DNA from: JBCDGZ01 sp038750655
GTDB taxonomy: Bacteria; Bacteroidota; Bacteroidia; Chitinophagales; Saprospiraceae
Direction: 5' to 3'
DNA: 30,106 bases
Assembly (NCBI GenBank): GCA_038750655.1
Contig: JBCDGZ010000099.1
Location: 1 to 30,106 of the forward strand
In this document: positions 1 to 6,667 of the stretch, one piece after another
How positions within the stretch are numbered: position 1 is the stretch's first letter
How the letters are laid out: each line of letters starts with the position of its first letter
The notes under the pieces: generated by a model
What the model saw: only the letters and a program-made list of their open reading frames with translations
Databases searched by the model: none
Told to the model about the DNA's origin: nothing
Translations under genes and position numbers: made by a program

Positions 1-30
1 AAGCCCAAAAATTAGCTTCCCTCTTTTCAT
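1..30 (-). CDS. 5' end of a leftward gene cut by the window edge
   Basis: On the minus strand an ATG at 30-28 opens a frame that runs to the edge and reads MKRGKLIFGL. A basic start followed by hydrophobic residues looks like the beginning of a signal peptide or membrane segment. A possible -7 element on the same strand lies about 50 bases upstream (78-85), with a direct repeat behind it, which supports a gene start here. Only ten codons are visible, so the product cannot be named. Confidence 0.35.
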   Translation of the reverse strand, partial: MKRGKLIFGL

Positions 31-77
31 TCAGTGAATTAATTATTTGAGCGATGTTTACTTTGAATGTTACCTTA

Positions 78-85
78 CAAAGGTG
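78..85 (-). promoter_or_regulatory. possible -7 element for the leftward edge gene
   Basis: The minus strand reads CACCTTTG, one mismatch from the Bacteroidetes -7 consensus TAnnTTTG. It would start transcription near 71, giving a leader of about 40 bases before the ATG at 30. This is a short match and is offered only together with the adjacent direct repeat. Confidence 0.3.
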
Positions 86-109
86 CACGCTTTTTAGGCG
101 TCAATGAAT

Positions 110-143
110 GGACAGAAGTTCCTGCAACATGGACAGTTGTTCC
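110..143. promoter_or_regulatory. direct repeat, candidate AraC-type activator site
   Basis: GGACAGAAGTTCC (110-122) recurs as GGACAGTTGTTCC (131-143), 11 of 13 bases identical, with starts 21 bp apart, two helical turns. AraC-family proteins commonly bind direct repeats on one DNA face. The pair lies about 39-72 bases upstream of the predicted start of the edge gene, where such an activator would contact polymerase, and just past the stop of an AraC-family gene. Confidence 0.4.
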
Positions 144-168
144 CTAGCGGTATATTTTGAGGAAAAAA

Positions 169-1056
169 TTAGGCGGCGCTGTCGAGATAGGCCGAGCGGT
201 AGGCCTGTGGCGAGCGTTGTTCCGCCTTCTTGAAATAGCGGGTAAAGTAGGCCGGATCATCAAAACCTAGATCAAAGGCGATCTCTTTGACGGACTTCTG
301 GGTGTAGCGCAGGTCGCGCTTGGCTTCGAGGACAATTCGCTCGCGGATCAGCTCGGTAGGGGTACCATAGTCGTAGGCATTGAGGCGCTTGGCCAGCGAT
401 TTGGGGGAGACATGCAGTAGCTCAGCATAGTCCGAAACCGCATGAATCCGCCGGAAGTGCTTGTCTACCAGCGCAATGAAGTCACTGATCAGCCGGTTAC
501 TTTCTTCCGTTTCTACAATGGTGGCCGGGCCTTTTTCGTCGTGCTTGCGGAGGGCTTCGATGAGAAAAAGACGCAGGTATGCCTCTAGCATCTCGCGGTG
601 GGCCCTGCCCGGCTGCTCCAACTCTTGAGCCATGCGCAGTACCAATTGATCAAAAATCGGCACATCCGTGCTGCTCAGTGGGATAAAGGTCGCCCGATGT
701 ACATTATTAAACAATACGCCATTACAAGCGATTTCCTTACCGTGCGTTTCGATGCAGTAGAATTCACTACGAAAGGACAATTGATAAGCCGTCGTTATCT
801 TTTCGGTCAAAACAGTCAACACCTGACCGGGCGATAAGCAAAACAGGCCCGCCTGATCAATACTGAATTCCTGAAAGTCAATCTTATAGTTGCCTTGCCC
901 TTCTACCACCAGGATGATTTTAAAGCAATCTGATCGATGGCTACGGCTCCCGGCATCGCTTTGCTCCGGCGGGAAAGGAGAAAGCTCAAATAGAGGAGCC
1001 CTATTGGCAGTCAATGCATCTTTGTAGCTGTAATTGGAAATTCTGGACTTAGCCAT
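169..1056 (-). CDS. AraC-family transcriptional regulator
   Basis: A DNA-binding regulator with an N-terminal ligand-sensing region and a C-terminal pair of helix-turn-helix motifs. The last ~95 residues carry the family signature: a first HTH around YAELLHVSPKSLAKRLN, a linker helix, and a second HTH with VKEIAFDLGFDDPAYFTRYFKK followed by SPQAYR. The N-terminal ~190 residues are cupin-like but not diagnostic of a ligand. The frame can be extended to a GTG at 1113, but the ATG at 1056 gives a normal 295-residue protein and is preferred. On the minus strand TATCTTTA (1081-1074), one mismatch from TAnnTTTG, lies just upstream. The direct repeat at 110-143 past its stop suggests that it controls the gene at the left edge; that target is inferred. 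Confidence 0.9.
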   Translation of the reverse strand: MAKSRISNYSYKDALTANRAPLFELSPFPPEQSDAGSRSHRSDCFKIILVVEGQGNYKIDFQEFSIDQAGLFCLSPGQVLTVLTEKITTAYQLSFRSEFYCIETHGKEIACNGVLFNNVHRATFIPLSSTDVPIFDQLVLRMAQELEQPGRAHREMLEAYLRLFLIEALRKHDEKGPATIVETEESNRLISDFIALVDKHFRRIHAVSDYAELLHVSPKSLAKRLNAYDYGTPTELIRERIVLEAKRDLRYTQKSVKEIAFDLGFDDPAYFTRYFKKAEQRSPQAYRSAYLDSAA

Positions 1057-1393
1057 TAGATCATACTTTTGGATAAAGATACATAAGCTTTCCGCTCTAA
1101 TTGGGTGGACCACTAAAAAATTGTGCTACCCGACATTTTCTTTGCTGCCCCTTGGTGTTACATTCGAACATGGAATAAAGAAGAAGCCGAGCAAGAAGAA
1201 TACAAAATTTACCCCAAAACAACCCCCATTCCCTCACGAACCACCTCTATCTCTAGCACTATTTATCTTATAATTATATATACTATGAATCCATTTTTAA
1301 CGTCACAAAAGTTCGGAAGCCCCACATGAGGTTGGTATGCAATTTGCTAATTTGCTAATCGTAATCGAAAGACATCGCAACGTTAAGCAACCA
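1057..1393. other. divergent intergenic region
   Basis: This stretch separates the leftward AraC gene from the rightward exported protein. It is AT-rich near 1255-1300 and must hold both promoters. The only promoter-like sequence I can point to is a minus-strand TATCTTTA at 1074-1081. The short frames inside it have no protein-like character. Confidence 0.5.
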
Positions 1394-2170
1394 ATGAATT
1401 TCACAAAAATAAATATCAACCCATTCCCAGCTTTTTATCTGCTTGCAGTGGCACTGGTATTGACGGGCTTCACTGGCCCGGATAGTGATGGCGATGGCGA
1501 TAAGATTACGGCCTACAAGCAGAATAAGTATAGAAAGGACGCTACTCGGCTGGCGCTGCGATTGGTTTCTGATAATAAGGATTATCAGGCATTAAATGCA
1601 GAAGCGCCGAAGGATATGGTCTCCTCTATTTATGATGCCTTGATAGCAGTTCATCGAAGTAATCACAAGATGGCTCGCCTGGTCACTCGTACGCACAAGC
1701 TGCATACTTTTCCGATACCAAGTGTAGATCGTTTCTTTGTTGTCTATAAAAGAGAGGCGTCCTGGGCTCGCCCCCTCCGCCTTGGTGATACGACAACCGA
1801 TAGTGAAGAAATTAACAAACTGCTGGATCAATATGGCCTGATTATTGACAAGCATGTAGACTGGGATGAGGAGCATAACTCATTCAATGTCAGAGCAAAA
1901 GAGTCTCTGAATATCGCTCCCATCGCCAATGCGTTCTCCCTCATCGAAGAGATTGTACTGGTAGATTTGCTGATGCCAAACGGCGATGGCAATGACATCG
2001 AACTGAAGAAGATAGATGGTGGTTGGGAGTTGAATTATGTGATCAAGTTTGATTCCTGCATCAGTGGATGCAAGAAGCGACATATATGGACCTTCGAGGT
2101 TCGCAGTGGAAACCAAGTGAGTTTTATTGGTGAGTCTGGTGACGATTTACCGGATTGGATGAGCGAATAG
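1394..2170 (+). CDS. exported protein of unknown function
   Basis: I do not recognise this 258-residue protein. The ATG at 1394 puts a typical signal peptide at the N terminus (a short basic-polar start, then the hydrophobic FYLLAVALVLTGF), so it is preferred over the ATG at 1337, which would add 19 residues in front. The signal is followed by an acidic stretch (DSDGDGDK). The mature part is mixed alpha/beta with many charged residues. One cysteine pair (CISGC) lies near residue 228, and the C terminus is tryptophan-rich and acidic (GESGDDLPDWMSE). There is no T9SS sorting domain. Its 3' side runs into two terminators at 2309 and 2473. A periplasmic or surface location is inferred from the signal only. 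Confidence 0.7.
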   Translation: MNFTKININPFPAFYLLAVALVLTGFTGPDSDGDGDKITAYKQNKYRKDATRLALRLVSDNKDYQALNAEAPKDMVSSIYDALIAVHRSNHKMARLVTRTHKLHTFPIPSVDRFFVVYKREASWARPLRLGDTTTDSEEINKLLDQYGLIIDKHVDWDEEHNSFNVRAKESLNIAPIANAFSLIEEIVLVDLLMPNGDGNDIELKKIDGGWELNYVIKFDSCISGCKKRHIWTFEVRSGNQVSFIGESGDDLPDWMSE

Positions 2171-2274
2171 TTTGAATTAAGCTTTCGCAGTGAAACTAAA
2201 TCCAAAAGGTGCCGTTTTACAGATTACACCTAAAAATGACCAAGTTTGCCACAAACTGAAAGAATTTTAGGGTG

Positions 2275-2311
2275 AGTGTTTGTTCATAGTTTTTGTTTTT
2301 TGTTTTGTCCC
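2275..2311 (+). repeat. 37-bp direct repeat, copy 1
   Basis: It begins AGTGTTTGTTCATAGT and runs into GTTTTTTGTTTTGTCCC. It matches copy 2 at 2439-2475 in 36 of 37 bases and is joined directly to the hairpin at 2309. Flanking sequences differ, so the repeat itself is the conserved unit. Confidence 0.85.
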
Positions 2312-2335
2312 CCGGCAAAGTCGGGGGAATTTTTT
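2309..2335 (+). terminator. rho-independent terminator
   Basis: An 8-bp stem, CCCCCGGC with GTCGGGGG (one G-U pair), closes an AAA loop (2309-2327) and is followed by AATTTTTT. It would end rightward transcripts from the exported-protein gene, although it starts about 140 bases past its stop. Confidence 0.75.
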
Positions 2336-2438
2336 CCTCCCCCACGATTCACAAATCGTCCCCTCAAGTTTTGTTCCCCCAATCCAAAATTGATTATTAC
2401 AGCACGTTTGTGTTTGCGCAAATGTAGCCGTTAAAGAT

Positions 2439-2475
2439 AGTGTTTGTTCATAGTGTTTGTTTTTTGTTTTGTCCC
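2439..2475 (+). repeat. 37-bp direct repeat, copy 2
   Basis: The second copy of the T-rich repeat differs from copy 1 at one position. It also ends in GTCCC, whose CCC is the first part of the following terminator stem. Confidence 0.85.
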
Positions 2476-2504
2476 TGTCAAATCCTTTTTGACAGGGTTT
2501 TTTT
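2473..2504 (+). terminator. rho-independent terminator
   Basis: A perfect 10-bp stem (CCCTGTCAAA with TTTGACAGGG) closes a 5-base loop and is followed by seven T residues. This is the strongest rightward terminator in the window and insulates pdxH from upstream transcription. Confidence 0.9.
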
Positions 2505-2563
2505 ATGTTCTTTCTGAACTTAATAATTTGTTCCCACGAACTACTTGCGCTTGAATGTGTTCC

Positions 2564-2571
2564 TACATTTG
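2564..2571 (+). promoter_or_regulatory. probable pdxH promoter (-7 element)
   Basis: TACATTTG matches the Bacteroidetes -7 consensus TAnnTTTG exactly. A TTG at 2545-2547 could serve as the -33 element, with spacing slightly shorter than usual. The start would be near 2578, about 30 bases before the pdxH ATG and just after the terminator at 2473-2504. Confidence 0.5.
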
Positions 2572-2598
2572 TAAAACAGTGAATTCCTCTAACCAACC

Positions 2599-2612
2599 CA
2601 TATGTACATATG
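2599..2612. promoter_or_regulatory. 14-bp palindrome over the pdxH start codon
   Basis: CATATGTACATATG is a perfect palindrome whose last three bases are the pdxH start codon. The first ATG inside it (2602) reads ATG TAC ATA TGA, a three-codon frame whose stop overlaps the pdxH ATG. It could be an operator, a translational-coupling mini-ORF, or chance. Confidence 0.35.
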
Positions 2613-3263
2613 AACATCGATCCCGAAACGCTGGCTAACCTCCGCGCCGACTATCGTCTCGAAACGCTGGATAGTACCCAGGTCAACCCCGATCCTTTAA
2701 AGCAATTCACCCGCTGGTTTGACGATGCGATGCAGGCTGGCGTACCCGAGCCCAACGCCATGACGCTGGCTACGGCCACGCCCGATGGCTTCCCCTCCGC
2801 CCGCATCGTTCTCCTTAAGGGCTTCGACGAACTGGGCTTCACCTTTTACACCAACTTTGGGAGTCAGAAGGGGCAGGAGATGGATAGCAATCCTCGGGCG
2901 GCGCTGGTTTTTTGCTGGTTGCAGCTGCAACGGCAGGTGAGAATTTCGGGAGCGGTGATTCGGACGCCGCAGGCGGTGGCCGAGCGTTATTTTCAAAGTC
3001 GCCCCAAAGGCAGTCAGATTGGGGCCTGGGCCTCGCCGCAAAGCTCGGTCATTCCAGACCGTAGCGGGTTGGAGGCCAGGGTGGCCAGCCTACAGGAGCA
3101 GTACGCCAACCAAGAGCAACTGCCGCTGCCCGACTTTTGGGGCGGCTACACCGTCCAACCGCAGGTGCTCGAATTCTGGCAGGGCCGTTCCAGCCGCCTC
3201 CACGATCGCATTCGCTACCGCAAGGCGGGAGAAAGCTGGCAGCTAGAGCGCCTCGCCCCCTAG
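2610..3263 (+). CDS. pdxH: pyridoxamine 5'-phosphate oxidase
   Basis: A cytosolic FMN enzyme that oxidises pyridoxine or pyridoxamine 5'-phosphate to pyridoxal 5'-phosphate with oxygen, the last step of vitamin B6 salvage and synthesis. At 217 residues it has the usual family length. Visible motifs are SARIVLLKGFD and the following FYTNFGSQKG (FMN binding), SRPKGSQIGAWASPQS, WGGY, and the C-terminal signature EFWQGRSSRLHDRIRYR ending in RLAP. The start at 2610 is set by conservation of the N-terminal region; an upstream in-line ATG at 2602 is out of frame and stops at once. It appears to be a single-gene unit with its own promoter and insulating terminator upstream. Confidence 0.97.
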   Translation: MNIDPETLANLRADYRLETLDSTQVNPDPLKQFTRWFDDAMQAGVPEPNAMTLATATPDGFPSARIVLLKGFDELGFTFYTNFGSQKGQEMDSNPRAALVFCWLQLQRQVRISGAVIRTPQAVAERYFQSRPKGSQIGAWASPQSSVIPDRSGLEARVASLQEQYANQEQLPLPDFWGGYTVQPQVLEFWQGRSSRLHDRIRYRKAGESWQLERLAP

Positions 3264-3347
3264 CATTTGGCGTTCAGCAGGCATTAGCTATTGATTTTTC
3301 CGATCCTTTGGTCATAAAGCACTATAATAGTTAAAAATTAAAGCTTT

Positions 3348-5078
3348 ATGAACCAACTTTTACGTCTTGCCGTCCTCCTATTTATGGCTACGCAGAGCCT
3401 TGCCCAGGCTCCCTACGAATACATTAATTCCCCTCAGCAAGTTTCCTATAATCAAGCCAGCGCAGTTATCGATAACGAGTTATATGTTGCGGGCGGAAGA
3501 GGAACTTGTTACTCCGCCAATTTGAGAAAACTGGATCAGGAAGGAAGAACGCTATTGGAAGCAGGGCCCGGTTTTGGTTATTGGCGTTTCGATGGTATCC
3601 GCTACATCCCTGACGAAAATATCATCCTCGCTGGTGGATACTTTAGAATAGCTGATGATTTCAATAGTGATATCAATGGCCCCCGAATCATTGCCTATCG
3701 GGAAAATAGCACCGATGCCCTTTTTGACTTAACCATTCCCTCCTACAGAATGCTGAGTGACAACTCGCCACTAGCTTTCACCGTTGATGGTCAAAATGAA
3801 ATTGCCCTCCTAGAGTCTGATACCCTCTACAAAATCACCCTTGAAGGGACCATCATACACAAAGAAAGCTACACTGGCCGAAGCTTTACTGCAATTACAA
3901 CGCTGAATGACAGTACCCTACTAGCCGGAACTGCTAACGGTGAGTTAGTATGGATGGATAATGAGGGAAAGATATTGGCTTCCGATTTCCCTTTTGCAGC
4001 AGGAGATGCCATCATCATTCTAAAAACCATCGATGGCCAAGTCTACGGTAACACTTCTAGCCGCGTCTTTGAAGTCCTTTCTCGCCAGATCTTACCTTCT
4101 CCTGTTTTGGAAATATTCGTAGAGATCACTTCTACTCCTGTAATCAACAATATCTGCGGAAACCAACAATCTCTTTTTGTCTGGGGATATGATAATGGTC
4201 AACTCGAAATATTTGAATATGATCTGATTTTGGAACGCCGCACAGGAAAAATCAGTATGAACTTTGAGGAAGTAGAGATCACAGACATCAGTGCCTCAGA
4301 AAGTCAACTGTTCATCTGTGGTAATCTCAAACGGCCGATTAGCCCCCAAAGCACTGCTTTTACTAAAGCCATTAATATTCTTGACCCCAATACCTATAAT
4401 GATGATATCAGTCTTGAAGAAGTTAGGATTGTTAGCGATTGGGAAATAACTTATGATACCATGTACGGAGAAGCGGTGGTTACCTATTCGGCCACTCCCA
4501 TGATCTACGAATATGATGTTCGCAATTTGGGGCCTGACACCGTCAACTCATTGGCTTTTTATTCTAATGTTTTCGCTGGCTTTAACTGCGCTACAGAGCG
4601 AATTTACAACTACAGAAATAATTTTGTTTTACCTCCGGGACAAAGTGTGACATTGACCAATAGTAGGAACTATTCCGCTACTTTTCGGGCTGATTTTAAT
4701 GGGGTCCCTCATTTGGACTTTTCGGTCTTTGCACCCAATTACCACTTCGATACTAATCAGGATAATAATAAGATCGAGCAAGATTTAGTACTCTCTACAA
4801 ATGATGAACACCTCTTTATCGCTTCTGCCATTAAGCTTTATCCCAATCCAGTTGATCAAGAATTGACGATTGGCTTGCCTCCGGCTGCTGATGGGGAGTC
4901 CTTGCAAGTAATGGTACTAGATATAGGAGGAAGAAAAATAATCGAACGATTCTTTCCAAAAGGGCAAACCAATGAGGTGCTACAGATTGCAACCTCTGCT
5001 TTCCCCTCAGGCATGTACTTCGTTCAAGTGCGCATAGCGGAAAATTTTATCAACAAAAAAGTATTGATTCAGCATTAG
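3348..5078 (+). CDS. large secreted protein with T9SS C-terminal sorting domain
   Basis: A 576-residue protein with a clear signal peptide (residues 1-20, ending LAQA) and a type A T9SS sorting domain at about 497-576. The domain opens LYPNPVDQEL, contains VMVLDIGGRKI, and closes with PSGMYFVQVRI and a KKVLIQH tail. It is therefore exported by Sec, then moved across the outer membrane by the type IX system and probably anchored at the surface. Residues ~25-350 have repeated beta-strand blocks that look like a propeller, without catalytic motifs. Residues ~395-475 resemble a CARDB/DUF11-type adhesive domain (VRNLGPDTVNSL, LPPGQSVTL, DTNQDNNK). A role in surface binding is inferred. Its stop lies two bases from the stop of the convergent SDR gene. 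Confidence 0.85.
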   Translation: MNQLLRLAVLLFMATQSLAQAPYEYINSPQQVSYNQASAVIDNELYVAGGRGTCYSANLRKLDQEGRTLLEAGPGFGYWRFDGIRYIPDENIILAGGYFRIADDFNSDINGPRIIAYRENSTDALFDLTIPSYRMLSDNSPLAFTVDGQNEIALLESDTLYKITLEGTIIHKESYTGRSFTAITTLNDSTLLAGTANGELVWMDNEGKILASDFPFAAGDAIIILKTIDGQVYGNTSSRVFEVLSRQILPSPVLEIFVEITSTPVINNICGNQQSLFVWGYDNGQLEIFEYDLILERRTGKISMNFEEVEITDISASESQLFICGNLKRPISPQSTAFTKAINILDPNTYNDDISLEEVRIVSDWEITYDTMYGEAVVTYSATPMIYEYDVRNLGPDTVNSLAFYSNVFAGFNCATERIYNYRNNFVLPPGQSVTLTNSRNYSATFRADFNGVPHLDFSVFAPNYHFDTNQDNNKIEQDLVLSTNDEHLFIASAIKLYPNPVDQELTIGLPPAADGESLQVMVLDIGGRKIIERFFPKGQTNEVLQIATSAFPSGMYFVQVRIAENFINKKVLIQH

Positions 5079-5080
5079 GT

Positions 5081-5878
5081 CTACTGCACCTGCGCATTGC
5101 GTACAATTCGATGCAGTAGCTTGGGAAATAGTCTTTTAACATAAATGGCCAGAGTCTCCTTGCCCCCGATATAGGCTTCGAACTTCCCGCGCCGCAGCGC
5201 GGCGATGATCTGCTCGGCGCAGTGCTCCGGCGACATTCCTTTGTCGGTCGCCGCGTCCATTTTCTGCTGGGGGCTGCCGTCGGCGGTGAGGGCGTTGCGG
5301 GAAACATTAGTACGGATAAACCCAGGACATAAAAGGGTGACCTCGACGTTATTTTTTTCGTGTTCAAACCGCAGTGCATCGAAGAAGCCATGTAAGGCGT
5401 GCTTGGCCCCACAGTAGCCCGAGCGCAGTGGAGAGGCAAATTTTCCCATCAAACTACTAATGACTCCGATCTGTCCGGATTGTTGCTGAATAAAAACGGG
5501 TAATACCGCCTTGGTCAAAGCCACGGTACCCAAATAGTTGACCTCCATCAGTCGCTTGTACACCGAAATATCCGTATCAATGATCAAGGAACGCTGGCTA
5601 AGGCCGCCATTGTTGACCAGAACATCGATCCGCCCGAAACGCTCCACCACCGCGGCCACCTTAGCCGCCATCGTCTCCAATTGCGCCAAATCCAGCGGAA
5701 GCACCAATACTCGCTCTTCGGGCAGGCCGCTCTGCTGCTGCACCCGCCGCAATTCCGCCTCCCGGCGGGCCGAAAGCACCAGCCGCGCCCCTTCTTTAGC
5801 AAAAGCATAGCTCAGGGCCTCTCCTATCCCCGAAGAAGCGCCAGTTATCCAAACAACTTTATCTGTATATTTTCCCAT
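5081..5878 (-). CDS. short-chain dehydrogenase/reductase (SDR)
   Basis: A classical SDR of 265 residues acting on an unknown alcohol or ketone with NAD(P). Visible motifs are the cofactor glycine motif TGASSGIG at about residue 12, NNGG near 88, the catalytic YCGAK (YxxxK), and LCPGFIRT after it. The arginine-containing stretch after beta-strand 2 (LSARRE) suggests NADP preference. The frame could extend to 6019, but that would overlap the neighbouring membrane-protein gene, and the ATG at 5878 places the glycine motif at the normal distance from the N terminus. It is the last gene of a leftward block of five; the spacing to the gene before it is 26 bases. Confidence 0.92.
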   Translation of the reverse strand: MGKYTDKVVWITGASSGIGEALSYAFAKEGARLVLSARREAELRRVQQQSGLPEERVLVLPLDLAQLETMAAKVAAVVERFGRIDVLVNNGGLSQRSLIIDTDISVYKRLMEVNYLGTVALTKAVLPVFIQQQSGQIGVISSLMGKFASPLRSGYCGAKHALHGFFDALRFEHEKNNVEVTLLCPGFIRTNVSRNALTADGSPQQKMDAATDKGMSPEHCAEQIIAALRRGKFEAYIGGKETLAIYVKRLFPKLLHRIVRNAQVQ

Positions 5879-5904
5879 GATGCGTGTCTTTACAGCAAAG
5901 GTAA

Positions 5905-6660
5905 TCAACTTCTTCGACCCTGCCCAAATTGCCGCCGCCGAGGCTTCATCGACCAAAGTTGTCGGAGGGAAAACAGGTGCATGGCAAAGGCCAGCGGCAC
6001 TAAAAAGCCCGGCAACCAAATAAAAGGGAAGAAAGCGACTACAGTATTAGCCGGTTCATTGAAAAAAATCCGAATGGGGGAAGGTGTGGAAAGAACAGCA
6101 ATGACCAAAATATTGATCAGTAGCGTCAGCCCTGAGATGTTCCAAATCAGCGCCTCGAAGCGCAGCAGGCGTCCCCGGCCAAAAAATAAAAAGCCCGCCA
6201 TCAGAGCAGTTACACCAGCGACAATGTCATAATTAAAGCCTTCAAAGGTCATTTGAAAAGGAATGGCTCCAGCGATAAACCCCAACCAAAGAATGATTTC
6301 TACAATAATGCGAAAGGACTGAATGTAAACCAACCAAGCCGGTGGAATCATTTTAAGTATAGCACCGAAGGAGGGGGAGAACATCAATACGACGATCAGC
6401 ACCAACGGAGGGACCAGGGCCACCAGAATACGAGGAGGAAGGGTCTCAAAATTCTCAAAGAAGCCGCTGTAGGCCAGGGTAGCTAAGAAAGCCAGCCAAA
6501 AGCAAAGGCCAAAGGCAATGTAGTTGACCAGCAAAGACTGGCGACGCGGCGCTATCGCCTTTTTGGAAAAAGCATAGCGCAAACCATAAACTATGGTCCC
6601 CAGCAGTACCACCACTAAGAGAATCAGTAGAATTTGCGAGAGAAGAAAGCAATCAGACAT
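5905..6660 (-). CDS. seven-helix integral membrane protein, unknown function
   Basis: A 251-residue hydrophobic protein with about seven predicted membrane spans: LLSQILLILLVVVLLGTIVY, YIAFGLCFWLAFLATLAY, ILVALVPPLVLIVVLMF, then four more to residue ~232. It ends in a short, strongly basic tail (KPRRRQFGQGRRS). I recognise no catalytic or transport motif. It sits 7 bases downstream of the E1 dehydrogenase gene and 26 bases upstream of the SDR gene, so co-transcription is likely, but the context does not reveal a function. Confidence 0.8.
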   Translation of the reverse strand: MSDCFLLSQILLILLVVVLLGTIVYGLRYAFSKKAIAPRRQSLLVNYIAFGLCFWLAFLATLAYSGFFENFETLPPRILVALVPPLVLIVVLMFSPSFGAILKMIPPAWLVYIQSFRIIVEIILWLGFIAGAIPFQMTFEGFNYDIVAGVTALMAGFLFFGRGRLLRFEALIWNISGLTLLINILVIAVLSTPSPIRIFFNEPANTVVAFFPFIWLPGFLVPLAFAMHLFSLRQLWSMKPRRRQFGQGRRS

Positions 6661-6667
6661 TGTTAAA

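Larger units (their letters stand above)
2171..2609. other. intergenic region with repeat-terminator modules
   Basis: About 440 bases without a convincing gene. It holds two copies of a T-rich 37-bp repeat, each followed at once by an unrelated perfect hairpin with a T-run, and then the pdxH promoter. A minus-strand frame through the repeats is low-complexity (Lys/Thr/Asn-rich) and is not taken as a gene. Confidence 0.7.

Noticed and set aside
2267..2617. Minus-strand frame through the two 37-bp repeats
   Set aside because: Its Lys/Thr/Asn-rich repeats come from the T-rich DNA repeats, and it runs through both terminators and the pdxH promoter.
5079..5080. Terminator between the convergent T9SS and SDR genes
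   Set aside because: The stops are two bases apart and no hairpin with a T-run was seen on either side; the genes probably end inside one another.
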